64,000 bases of DNA. Origin: Carboxylicivirga caseinilyticus. Its GTDB lineage: Bacteria; Bacteroidota; Bacteroidia; Bacteroidales; Marinilabiliaceae. A program made the translations under genes and the position numbers. Under the pieces are notes generated by a model, which saw only the letters and a program-made list of their open reading frames with translations, searched no databases and was not told the origin of the DNA. Positions 45,318 to 53,626 of this stretch are shown here, piece after piece. The stretch is taken from NCBI GenBank assembly GCA_025499705.1, contig JAFMVE010000015.1, forward strand, positions 1 through 64,000, in the 5' to 3' direction. The stretch's first letter is position 1, and each line of letters starts with the position of its first letter.

Positions 45318-46385
45318 CTAAAGCAATTTGTCAACAGTACTACTTTCGATATGCTCTGTGTCATTTAATAATAGCTCAAACTTGGTTAATTGTCCGGGAG
45401 CTCCCAAAACAAAAAGTTTATCGGCAGGAGTGATTTCAATATCCGGGGAAGGATTAAAAATATATGTTCCTTCACCTGTTTTAATGCCGACAAGGTTGGC
45501 TCCTGATTTTTCTCTTAACTTTAATTCCCTGATCGTTTTTTTATAATTGGCTACAGCTAATTTAGAGCAACTGATTTCTTTTAGTTGCACATCTTTTGAT
45601 CTTTGTAAAAGAATATATTCAACAAATTCAACCACATCTGGTTGTGTTACCAACTTGGCCATTCGTTGACCTCCAATACGATCGGGCATAATAACATTGG
45701 TGGCACCGGCACGTCGGAGTTTGGTGTCAGATCTGAAATCACTTGCTCTGCTGATGATTTTTAAAGTTGGATTCATCTCACTGGCTGTAAGAACCACAAA
45801 CATGTTATCAGCGTCGTTTGGTAAGGCTGTAATTAATGCTTTTGCTTTCCTGATTTGTGCTGCATCCAGCACTTCTTCAGAACTGGCATCTCCCTGAACG
45901 TATAAATTGTCAGGATCTTCCAGGATTCGCGTTACTACATGATCACGTTTCTCGATAATCACAAACTGTTCACCATGCTCAGCCAGTTCAACACAGGCCT
46001 GATATCCATTTCTACCGTATCCGCATACAATAATGTGATCTTCTAATTTTATTATTTTCTTTCTCAACTGGTACGCTTTATATGATTGATGTAAAACGCC
46101 TTCGAAAATAACACGGGTTATTTGGGTGATGACGTAACCGAAAATTCCTAAGCTAAAAATAATAAGAAAAATGGTAAAAATCTTACCCGTATCCGACAAA
46201 GGAACAACTTCACTGAATCCAACGGTGGCCATTGTAATGACTGTCATGTAGATAGCATCCAGTAGTCGATAGCCTTCAAGTAAAGCAAAACCGGCAGAAC
46301 CAGCCGAAATGGTTAAAACAAGAAGCCCGGCTGAAATGAGCAGGGCTCTGATAGTTTCGTGATATAAGGATGTTTGTTTTTTCAC
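45318..46385 (-). CDS. two-TM potassium channel with RCK/TrkA-N and TrkA-C domains
   Basis: The protein has 355 residues. Two transmembrane helices flank a pore loop whose selectivity filter reads TMATVGFSEV (about 52-61; F and S replace the Y and G of the canonical TVGYG). A RCK_N domain follows from about 115 (IIVCGYGRNGYQACVELAEH, a Rossmann nucleotide-binding fold), then TrkA_C (about 270-340). The layout is that of MthK/KCH-type channels gated by nucleotides or Ca2+. The start is GTG at 46385, and the four-base GTGA overlap with the DUF2851 stop shows translational coupling. The filter variant may alter ion selectivity. Confidence 0.92.
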   Translation of the reverse strand: MKKQTSLYHETIRALLISAGLLVLTISAGSAGFALLEGYRLLDAIYMTVITMATVGFSEVVPLSDTGKIFTIFLIIFSLGIFGYVITQITRVIFEGVLHQSYKAYQLRKKIIKLEDHIIVCGYGRNGYQACVELAEHGEQFVIIEKRDHVVTRILEDPDNLYVQGDASSEEVLDAAQIRKAKALITALPNDADNMFVVLTASEMNPTLKIISRASDFRSDTKLRRAGATNVIMPDRIGGQRMAKLVTQPDVVEFVEYILLQRSKDVQLKEISCSKLAVANYKKTIRELKLREKSGANLVGIKTGEGTYIFNPSPDIEITPADKLFVLGAPGQLTKFELLLNDTEHIESSTVDKLL

Positions 46386-47656
46386 GTTTTGCTTAATACT
46401 TTATGTCCGATGCGGCAATTTAAGCACTTTTTATGATTACAGTAGTGGTTTTTCAGAAAAATCAATGCCTGAGCTTGTGCTTCATTGTCGATTTTTATGC
46501 CTCTTTTTTCCCAGTTTGATAAAATTGAGTTTCTTTCAGGTGCTTGTTTATAAAGTAATTCTAATAAATTTTCCTTTTTATGTTGGTAATTGTTTTTATC
46601 AAAATACACAAATAAATAGGGATATATGGTATTGTATAAAATTCGTTGAGCAGATGCTTTACCCAGGTGTTTTACTATGTCTTTCTCACTTGTTTTGCCT
46701 AATTGATAATGATTGTTCCAATAATCTGAGGCTCGAATATTTAAAAGATTAATAAAAGACTTTGAATCTACAGATGAAAGTAAGGATTCGAAAGTTCCTT
46801 TTAACTGATGAATTAATCTGGCTAGCTGAGCTAATCTAATTGTTGGAAAATTTGAAGGTCTAAGTTTTGCAAATTTCCAGATATGTGGTTCAATTGCCTT
46901 GAGCTGATATTTATAGGCTAGAAAGTCATATTCTTTTTTTAGTATTTTTGTATAGCCATCTTCAGACTTGGAGAATTGTAAAAATCCGGCCTGACCAAAT
47001 AACAAGGCTTCTGTTTGTGTAATGTTATCAGAATGCTTCAGTAAAATCTTTAAGGGTGTTTGTTTTGCCATCATTTCAAAAGGGAGGCCATTTAATCCAA
47101 AACCAAAACTTCGAGAAAGTAAAATGAAAAATACCTGGTCCCAGTCATTTTTAAATGATGACAATAGTTGATGGATTAACTCACTTTTTTCTTCTAATCT
47201 TTCAATTAGAATTCGATCTAACCATTGTAATAAAACAGTTGGTTCAAGTGATGTGAGGTTGTCTTCACAAGCAATCCATTTACTATTAAAAAATAGTTTT
47301 TGATAGTTTTCCATCAATTGATCCGACAATGTCATTTCCCATGCAGGAACTTCTCTGCCTGATTGAGTGAAGGTATTTTGGCCAAACTTATTGACCACAT
47401 GCAATATAACATTGTTGTAGGCTTCGTCGTTCTGATGACCATGGTTGAACCAATCGGTTTCATCAATATGAATTTCAACATTGCCAGCCCATAATGTATT
47501 GTCGAGTTTGATTTTGGCATTAAAAAAATCGGGCCCGGAATCGGTGTTTTTGATACCCGGATGAATTATTTCCAGTTTCTGGCCATCCTTTGTTTTTATA
47601 TTTTGTGGATGAAAGAGCCTGTTTTGCCAGATAAAGTGCAGAAAATCTTCATTCAT
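46382..47656 (-). CDS. DUF2851 protein, unknown function
   Basis: The protein has 424 residues and no signal peptide or membrane segment, so it is cytoplasmic. The conserved N-terminal block is KNTDSGPDFFNAKIKLDNTL and WAGNVEIHIDETDWFNHGHQ, followed by NVILHVVNKFG. The rest is helical and ends in a short cysteine-rich segment (HKKCLNCRIGHK). GPDF ... VE-I-H on adjacent strands recalls the PD-(D/E)xK nuclease core (inference, see findings). The stop overlaps the K+ channel start (GTGA), so they form an operon. It is divergent from the LolC/E-type gene. Confidence 0.85.
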   Translation of the reverse strand: MNEDFLHFIWQNRLFHPQNIKTKDGQKLEIIHPGIKNTDSGPDFFNAKIKLDNTLWAGNVEIHIDETDWFNHGHQNDEAYNNVILHVVNKFGQNTFTQSGREVPAWEMTLSDQLMENYQKLFFNSKWIACEDNLTSLEPTVLLQWLDRILIERLEEKSELIHQLLSSFKNDWDQVFFILLSRSFGFGLNGLPFEMMAKQTPLKILLKHSDNITQTEALLFGQAGFLQFSKSEDGYTKILKKEYDFLAYKYQLKAIEPHIWKFAKLRPSNFPTIRLAQLARLIHQLKGTFESLLSSVDSKSFINLLNIRASDYWNNHYQLGKTSEKDIVKHLGKASAQRILYNTIYPYLFVYFDKNNYQHKKENLLELLYKQAPERNSILSNWEKRGIKIDNEAQAQALIFLKNHYCNHKKCLNCRIGHKVLSKT

Positions 47657-47769
47657 ATCGGTGATGGTTTGGATAGATAATATAACTTATTTATTAAATA
47701 AATTCAAGAAGTACAACTTTAATGAAGATCGAAAAATATTTTATTATGTGGTAGTTCTGTTGCTTTTTC

Positions 47770-47777
47770 TACCTTTG
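47770..47777 (+). promoter_or_regulatory. -7 box of the LolC/E-type permease gene
   Basis: TACCTTTG fits the -7 consensus and would place the transcription start about 10 bases before the TTG start at 47794. This is a very short leader. It supports the TTG as the true start, since no room is left for an upstream codon. Confidence 0.45.
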
Positions 47778-47793
47778 CTCAAAATCTTACACC

Positions 47794-49038
47794 TTGAATT
47801 TCGAATTATTTGTAGCACGTAAAATAAAGTCAGGAGGAATTACCGGTAAGAAACTTTCTGGTCCGGTGATTAAGGTTGCCACTTTGGGTGTGATACTCGG
47901 AATGGTTGTAATGATATTGTCCCTTTCAATAGGTTTGGGATTTAAACGTGAAGTTCGTCAGAAAATAATAGGATTCGGTTCGCATCTGCAGGTGATAAGT
48001 TATGATTACAATAATTCCTACGAAAGTAATCCAATCACCAATGATAGTATACTGGCATCTGAACTTAAAGCTATAGATGGTGTAAATCAGGTTCAGGTAT
48101 TTGCTACAAAGCCTGGTTTAATAAAAACTACAGAAGCTATTCAAGGGATAATTCTGAAAGGCGTCGGGACTGATTTTGACTGGAGCTTTATGGAAGAAGT
48201 TTGTGTGGAGGGGCATATTCCAGATTTTAAAGATTCAATCCGGTCTGATCAAATCTATATCTCAGAGGAAATTTCCAAAATGTTACGACTGAATGTAGGT
48301 GATCCTTTGAGAATGTATTTTGTACAGGATCAGGTTCGGATGAGGAAATTTACAATATGCGGTATTTATAATTCTCATTTTCCTGAGTTTGATAAGGTGT
48401 TTGCTCTGGTTGATATTCGCCATATTCAGAAGTTGAATAATTGGGATAACAATAAAATTTCAGGTTATGAAATCATCATTGATGATTTTAATAACATTGA
48501 TGAAATCCATCAGGAAGTTTACTATGTGACCAGTTCAAAAATTGAAGAGGATGGAACCATGTTACGAGCTAAATCAATCAAGCAAGTTCAGCCACAGATT
48601 TTCACATGGCTCGATATGCTGGATATGAATCTGCTTGTAATATTAGTTCTTATTTTACTGGTTGCCGGATTTAATATGGTAAGTGGTTTGCTGATTCTGA
48701 TAATTGAACGAACCAATATGATTGGAATATTTAAAGCTTTGGGTGCAGAAAACTGGAGCCTCCGTAAAGTATTTCTTTATCTAGCCATTTATATTGTAGG
48801 AAAAGGCCTGATTTGGGGTAATCTGATAGGTGTTGGAATAGCTTTGTTACAGAAATATACTCATCTAATAAAATTAGATGCAACAAATTATTATCTCGAA
48901 ACGGTTCCTATCTATCTTCAGGCAAGTCATTTGGTAATGCTGAATGTTGGAGTTGGGATAATAACCTTACTTATGCTTTTGGGACCATCCTACCTGGTAG
49001 CACGTATATTACCGGTTAAGTCAATTCGGTTTAATTAA
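47794..49038 (+). CDS. FtsX-like ABC permease (LolC/LolE type)
   Basis: The protein has 414 residues. The topology is one N-terminal transmembrane helix (about 25-50, VATLGVILGMVVMILSLSIG), a large periplasmic MacB-type domain (60-265) and three C-terminal helices, as in LolC/LolE, which extract lipoproteins from the inner membrane. The C-terminal NMIGIFKALGAENWSLRKVF is the typical FtsX coupling segment. The start is TTG (MNFELFVARKIKSGGITGKK); homologues start at the same place and there is no better ATG. No lolD ATPase gene is adjacent. Confidence 0.9.
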   Translation: MNFELFVARKIKSGGITGKKLSGPVIKVATLGVILGMVVMILSLSIGLGFKREVRQKIIGFGSHLQVISYDYNNSYESNPITNDSILASELKAIDGVNQVQVFATKPGLIKTTEAIQGIILKGVGTDFDWSFMEEVCVEGHIPDFKDSIRSDQIYISEEISKMLRLNVGDPLRMYFVQDQVRMRKFTICGIYNSHFPEFDKVFALVDIRHIQKLNNWDNNKISGYEIIIDDFNNIDEIHQEVYYVTSSKIEEDGTMLRAKSIKQVQPQIFTWLDMLDMNLLVILVLILLVAGFNMVSGLLILIIERTNMIGIFKALGAENWSLRKVFLYLAIYIVGKGLIWGNLIGVGIALLQKYTHLIKLDATNYYLETVPIYLQASHLVMLNVGVGIITLLMLLGPSYLVARILPVKSIRFN

Positions 49039-49077
49039 ATTCTATTATAAACGTACAGCGACTGTTCGAAACCGAAC

Positions 49078-49118
49078 ATTTAAATTTACGTATAATCAAA
49101 CGTTATTTAAATTTAAAT
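49078..49118. repeat. AT-rich inverted repeat
   Basis: ATTTAAATTTACG at 49078-49090 is mirrored by CGTTATTTAAATTTAAAT at 49101-49118, an imperfect palindrome centred near 49097. Just before it, TGTTCG/CGAACA form a 6-bp hairpin with an AAAC loop. It may be a binding site for a dimeric regulator or a 3'-end structure of the upstream gene. Nothing else was recognised in the gap 49039-49168. Confidence 0.4.
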
Positions 49119-49168
49119 GGAAGCTAGATTGTTGATATGTAGGTATATGTGAATATAAAAGTGGTTAA

Positions 49169-49240
49169 ATGACCAATGTCTTATTTTTTGGTATAGTGTT
49201 TGTTTTATTACAAGCACAAATCTTAAAAGGTTTAAGTTAA
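49169..49240 (+). CDS. 23-codon putative small ORF within an orphan transcript
   Basis: ATG at 49169 opens 23 codons ending in TAA at 49238-49240. The peptide starts MTNVLFFGIVFVLLQAQILK and then has G-L-S: one hydrophobic helix. A strong terminator at 49255-49279 follows 15 bases later. The 342-base gap between the LolC/E-type gene and the NUDIX gene has no other coding sequence. It could also be an untranslated small RNA or only the 3' UTR of the preceding gene. Confidence 0.35.
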   Translation: MTNVLFFGIVFVLLQAQILKGLS

Positions 49241-49254
49241 TAAATGGGACATAT

Positions 49255-49279
49255 GGTCGGGAACGCCCGACCTTTTTTT
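49255..49279 (+). terminator. intrinsic terminator of the orphan transcript
   Basis: GGTCGGG (49255-49261) and CCCGACC (49266-49272) form a 7-bp GC-rich stem with an AACG loop, followed by seven T's. It lies 216 bases beyond the LolC/E-type stop and 100 bases before the NUDIX start. Confidence 0.9.
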
Positions 49280-49380
49280 ATGTTTGTATTTCAAGTTCAG
49301 ATCAAGATTTATCAAAACAATTTCTTAACTTATAAAAGAAACAAAAAAACTTTACAGGAGTTATATTTGAAAGAAACTGA

Positions 49381-50055
49381 ATGAGCAATCAAACACAAAT
49401 ATTACTGGAGGCTTTTCGTAAACCTTTGCCTGGTAAGAAGGCACAGTCATTAATGGCGCCATCCGTTAGGTTTACCGGTAAAGTTTTGCCTGAGCCAAAT
49501 AAAGCGAGGGAAAGTAGTGTGTTGATTTTATTGTATGTGAAGGAAGGTAATTGGTACTTGCCTTTGATGAAACGTTCAGTTTATAAAGGAGCCCATAGTG
49601 GACAGGTGAGTTTTCCAGGTGGCAAAACCGAAGATGGTGACACCTGTTATTTTAATACTGCCATAAGGGAAGCGGAAGAAGAAATTGGCATTGTAGGAAA
49701 AGATGTTTCATATGTTGGTGAATTGACATCGCTTTATATCCCCAATTCCAATTTTGTTGTTTATCCTCAGGTTGGTGTATTACCATATGCACCTGAATTT
49801 AAACCCGATCCACGTGAGGTGGATGTATTGATTGAAGCTCCTTTATCTCAATTGGCTAATCCCCAAAATATTAAGTGCTTTTCACGAAAAATTAATGATA
49901 TAGTTGTTGAGGCTCCATTTTTTTCATTAAATGATTTTGAAATTTGGGGAGCCACAGCAATGATTTTAAGTGAATTTCTTCAGGTATTGAAAGAAAATCA
50001 GCTTAATCCATTATTACATTCTTATAGTGATTATAACGCTCAAGGATATCAGTAA
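49381..50055 (+). CDS. NUDIX hydrolase, CoA pyrophosphatase (NudL) type
   Basis: This 224-residue enzyme should cleave CoA or its derivatives to phosphopantetheine + 3',5'-ADP. The Nudix box is PGGKTEDGDTCYF followed by NTAIREAEEEIGI; the acidic residue after the second glycine is Asp rather than Glu, as is usual in the CoA branch. SFPGGKTEDGD with the downstream YVGELTS also fits the family. A -7 box TATATTTG is at 49362-49369, so the mRNA leader is only about 6 nt. The last 53 bases overlap the 3' end of the convergent MltF-like gene. Confidence 0.9.
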   Translation: MSNQTQILLEAFRKPLPGKKAQSLMAPSVRFTGKVLPEPNKARESSVLILLYVKEGNWYLPLMKRSVYKGAHSGQVSFPGGKTEDGDTCYFNTAIREAEEEIGIVGKDVSYVGELTSLYIPNSNFVVYPQVGVLPYAPEFKPDPREVDVLIEAPLSQLANPQNIKCFSRKINDIVVEAPFFSLNDFEIWGATAMILSEFLQVLKENQLNPLLHSYSDYNAQGYQ

Positions 50056-51427
50056 CATAGTGATAAGGTTCTTCACCCCGGCAATAACCGTATTTTACAA
50101 CTGGATCGTTATAGAACTCTGGCTTCGATTTATTTAAAAGATAATAATCCACATTATTTTCCCAGATTAATGGGTTCTTTCCATTTTTCTCAGCCAGACG
50201 CATGGCATCCTGCACGTGACCTAATCCTACATTATAAGCAGCCAGTACAAATTTTATTCTTTCATCAGGATCTTCAATCGTTTTGCTTAATCTGCCATCC
50301 AACCAGGTTAAAAACTTTAATCCACCTTTAATATTATCGGTTGGAGAAGTTATTTCCTTAACCCCAAAATAATCGGCTGTTTCAGGCATAAGCTGCATAA
50401 GTCCTTTGGCTCCGGCCCAGCTTTCAATCTCAGGAAGGAACCTTGATTCCTGGTAAATTAATGAGGCAATCAGGCGCCAGTCTAAATCGTATTTTTTACT
50501 TTCTTTTTTAATGATGGCGTCATATATAGATACCTTTCCTCCTCTAATGGAATGGAAGCCAGCATCTACTAAATGATTCGATCTTTCGTTGATAAAGTAT
50601 TTTCGATAAATTCTTTGGTATTGCTGTGTTTTCTTAAAGTTGATAAGCCAGTTATTAACAACATCTAATAAATCCCTTGAATTTGGGCGAACAGCCCAGG
50701 CAATTTTTTGAGGAAAACTGATGGCAGTCTCAATATCCAGATTGTCGTAAAAATTTAAATTGATACGAGCCATGTTTTCATCACATACAGTATATGGAAT
50801 TTCACCATTGGCAACCAACCCAATCAGTTGCTCTACTTCGTAATCAGGAATTTCAACAATGTTGATACTGTCTCCAATTTCATTACTTAAATTACGTAAA
50901 CGTTCAACAAACGAAGAATTTTCCTGTACATAAATGGTTTTACCAGCTAAATCAAGCTGGTTGCGAATTATTTCATTAAAAACACCGGGATTTGATCCGT
51001 TTGTTTTAGAATATTTTTGTTGTACCAATACCTGACGTGTTACGCAATGAGGTTCGGTAAAAGTAATTATGTCGCCCCTTTCGCGAGTGACTGTGAAGTT
51101 GGTGGCAATCAGATCGATGTCGCCATTAAGTAAGTCGCTGATATTTTTTTCTACGTTATTGGATACTGTAATTTCAAGCTTTAAACCCAACTGGTTACCC
51201 ATGGCTTTTAACAACTCAAACTGATAGCCCAGTGGACGACCTTTATAAACAAAGTAGTTAGTAGAATTATAATCGGTTACCACTTTTATCTTTCCGCGCT
51301 TGACAATATCGTCAAGATCTATGTCAACTTCTTCTTCAGAGTGGTTGAATAGAGTCGGCTTATTACCTGAATTGCACGCTGCAAATAAAGTGGCAATAAC
51401 CAGTAATAATATATAGCTGTATCGCAT
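50003..51427 (-). CDS. MltF-like membrane-bound lytic transglycosylase, lipoprotein
   Basis: The protein has 474 residues. The lipoprotein signal ends IATLFAAC. A periplasmic substrate-binding-like domain (about 40-275, DYNSTNYFVYKGRPLGYQFE) precedes a C-terminal SLT domain with the catalytic glutamate in IYQESRFLPEIES and GAKGLMQLMPETADYFG and AAYNVGLGHV as family landmarks. This is the MltF layout, which cleaves glycan strands of peptidoglycan and leaves anhydro-muramyl ends. It is anchored in the outer membrane. Its stop lies inside the convergent NUDIX gene. The porin gene follows on the same strand behind a short gap. Confidence 0.93.
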   Translation of the reverse strand: MRYSYILLLVIATLFAACNSGNKPTLFNHSEEEVDIDLDDIVKRGKIKVVTDYNSTNYFVYKGRPLGYQFELLKAMGNQLGLKLEITVSNNVEKNISDLLNGDIDLIATNFTVTRERGDIITFTEPHCVTRQVLVQQKYSKTNGSNPGVFNEIIRNQLDLAGKTIYVQENSSFVERLRNLSNEIGDSINIVEIPDYEVEQLIGLVANGEIPYTVCDENMARINLNFYDNLDIETAISFPQKIAWAVRPNSRDLLDVVNNWLINFKKTQQYQRIYRKYFINERSNHLVDAGFHSIRGGKVSIYDAIIKKESKKYDLDWRLIASLIYQESRFLPEIESWAGAKGLMQLMPETADYFGVKEITSPTDNIKGGLKFLTWLDGRLSKTIEDPDERIKFVLAAYNVGLGHVQDAMRLAEKNGKNPLIWENNVDYYLLNKSKPEFYNDPVVKYGYCRGEEPYHYVTDILERYNHYKNVIMD

Positions 51428-51496
51428 AATACCTTCTCGTTAGTTCGTGGCAAAGATAATTAAAATGTATTCTGCCAGCAATTTACACCATTGACG

Positions 51497-53500
51497 TTAG
51501 TCATAGAAATTCCACGATACGCCAAACTTCATCACTCGTGGATTTCCCGGATAGTTGTACGTGGTATAATATGGTTTGTTTGGATAGCCTTGATTTACAT
51601 GATCGTATTTGATATAAACACGTGCTCTTTTCAGCTGGAAATTCAGGAATGCATCCACCCATGGATAGTCACCAACTTTCTCATCGTTTTGTATGGTAAA
51701 CTGACCTGTTGCAGGCATGTAAAAAGGAGCATAGTATTGTGTAAAGTATCTTAAGTCAAAACCAAGCTGAAAATGTAATACCTTGAAAAGAGTATTTTGG
51801 TAATAGGTTGAGTTATAAATGGCAACAGTTGGTAATGGAATGATATTCTCATTACTGCTGTATTGAAGCGCAAGGTCATTATCGATTCTGATATTACCCA
51901 GTTTAAAAAGCTTCTTAATATTCCCATGAAAAACCTGAATGACTCCGTCACTCTGGCTGGGTGTGCCATCTGAATTCCAATAAATATAGTTGTTCATCAA
52001 AAATCCACCTGCACTTAGTTCCAATTGTTTGGTTGGGATACGAATCCCTCCTTTAAACTGAATCGTTTTTTTCTTTCCAAAGTCTTTATCCCATTCCAAA
52101 TGGTTAGAATAATATCTGGTTTCAAATAATTCCGGTTCAGTAAGGAAAATTCCACCATTGGCAAAAAATCCTGCTGTATCTTTTAAAACTCTGAAGCTGG
52201 AATTCATTTCTCCTGTTATTTCTGAATCCCCAGCCCTATAACCTTGGAAATATAATTTTAAGCCAGCATTCCACCAGAAATTTTTTCCGAGATTTTTAAA
52301 GATCTGACCACCTAATGCTGTTGTAACTAATGTTGTGTCGGTATTAATATATTCCGGAATATAATCGGAGTCGTCAATTGTGTAATCGGTTGGTTTTTTA
52401 GGGAATCGATAAAATGATATGTCATTTGTAATAAATGCTCTTAGTCCGAATTTAAATAATGAGTTTGCTTCTTCGTTAAACTTAATCTGGAAAATGTTTC
52501 GAATGGAATTAATTCTAACACTATCCTTAGTTTGAAGTGTGTCGCTATTTATATTTGGGTAAAAAGGATTTGTTATGGAATAGTAATTTTCCAGATCAGG
52601 AATGCTATACTCCATTTTATTCTGCTCAAATTCAAAGGTGTGAAAAGCAGTTCCGACAGGTAGAATGGTTTGAACAGAATCTTTATCGGTTAAAGTGATT
52701 TTACCAATATCAAAAGATTGATTAAAAAATATCTTCTTTTTAGTCAGGTTTTTTTCTGCAGTAGTAAATCGTGTAATAACTGACGATGCATCTATTTCGT
52801 TAAAATCTCCGTTTTGGGCTTCTTTGTCAATACCACCACTTTCTAAGGTTTTAAGTTTAGAGTATATATATGCTCCTTGAAAACTATATTTCTCACCATC
52901 ATAACTCGTAAAGAACTTGGCGTTATCAACCTCTGCTTTTTGAGCGGAATATTGACCAATAGATGAGGATAATGAATAGCTGGCACCAACATTTAGTGCT
53001 TTATTTACATTTTGGGTGTACATAGCTTTTACTCGTTCTTCAGAACGTCGCTTTGGACCTCCAAAATTATAAGTGATATTGATGTATGGAGTTTTAGTAT
53101 TGTAAAAATACATCTCATCAACATCGGGCATGTAGGCCAGAAATGAGTTGAAAAATAAATTTCCATATTTATACTCCCGGTCCTCAAATATCATCGATTG
53201 ATAGGCTGTATTCATATTGCCTAAATGAGCATTGGCTATGCTTTTTTGATATATTGGATTGAATATTTGAAAGCCAGTGGTAAGTGTATCAACGGCAGTT
53301 GTGTCAGCAAAAGTGTAATCATCTGTCAGATGCCATGCTCTTATATCTGGTTCGATGGAGCTTGTATTTTGCTGTTGTTGATCAGGGTCTATCTGGCCAC
53401 CCATCTGAGGTCTGCCTTCTGGTCTCTCTTGAGCATAAGATGAAAAAACAACCAACAGTAATAAAATCAGAAGCGGGTATTTCAGTTGAATACGATGCAT
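51497..53500 (-). CDS. putative outer-membrane porin (Porin_10 type)
   Basis: The protein has 667 residues from the ATG at 53500, which begins a signal peptide (MHRIQLKYPLLILLLLVVFS); an earlier ATG at 53542 would bury it. The mature protein starts with a Q/P/G-rich linker and then consists of alternating beta strands ending in an aromatic residue (VMKFGVSWNFYD at the C-terminus), the signature of an outer-membrane beta-barrel. It resembles the Bacteroidota putative porin family Porin_10. A 12-bp inverted repeat lies just upstream (53549-53596). It precedes the MltF-like gene on the same strand. Confidence 0.85.
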   Translation of the reverse strand: MHRIQLKYPLLILLLLVVFSSYAQERPEGRPQMGGQIDPDQQQQNTSSIEPDIRAWHLTDDYTFADTTAVDTLTTGFQIFNPIYQKSIANAHLGNMNTAYQSMIFEDREYKYGNLFFNSFLAYMPDVDEMYFYNTKTPYINITYNFGGPKRRSEERVKAMYTQNVNKALNVGASYSLSSSIGQYSAQKAEVDNAKFFTSYDGEKYSFQGAYIYSKLKTLESGGIDKEAQNGDFNEIDASSVITRFTTAEKNLTKKKIFFNQSFDIGKITLTDKDSVQTILPVGTAFHTFEFEQNKMEYSIPDLENYYSITNPFYPNINSDTLQTKDSVRINSIRNIFQIKFNEEANSLFKFGLRAFITNDISFYRFPKKPTDYTIDDSDYIPEYINTDTTLVTTALGGQIFKNLGKNFWWNAGLKLYFQGYRAGDSEITGEMNSSFRVLKDTAGFFANGGIFLTEPELFETRYYSNHLEWDKDFGKKKTIQFKGGIRIPTKQLELSAGGFLMNNYIYWNSDGTPSQSDGVIQVFHGNIKKLFKLGNIRIDNDLALQYSSNENIIPLPTVAIYNSTYYQNTLFKVLHFQLGFDLRYFTQYYAPFYMPATGQFTIQNDEKVGDYPWVDAFLNFQLKRARVYIKYDHVNQGYPNKPYYTTYNYPGNPRVMKFGVSWNFYD

Positions 53501-53548
53501 ATTAAGATGTGTGATAATGGGCTTTACTATCAAAATGGTCAAGTTGGA

Positions 53549-53596
53549 ACAAAAGCAAATATATACAAATCTTTTAATGAGCCTATTTGCTTTTGT
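53549..53596. repeat. 12-bp perfect inverted repeat between der and the porin gene
   Basis: ACAAAAGCAAAT (53549-53560) is repeated inverted as ATTTGCTTTTGT (53585-53596), with 24 bases between. The left arm holds a minus-strand -7-like box for the porin gene. It may be an operator or a long-loop terminator of der. Confidence 0.55.
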
Positions 53597-53626
53597 ATGC
53601 CAATGTATAAGATTTCAAGCTGAAGC

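Noticed and set aside
45318-47656. Declaring the K+ channel/DUF2851 pair an antiphage system
   Set aside because: Translational coupling and an unknown domain are not enough; both look like widespread vertically inherited Bacteroidota genes, and no other defence gene is near. It is kept only as a question in the findings.
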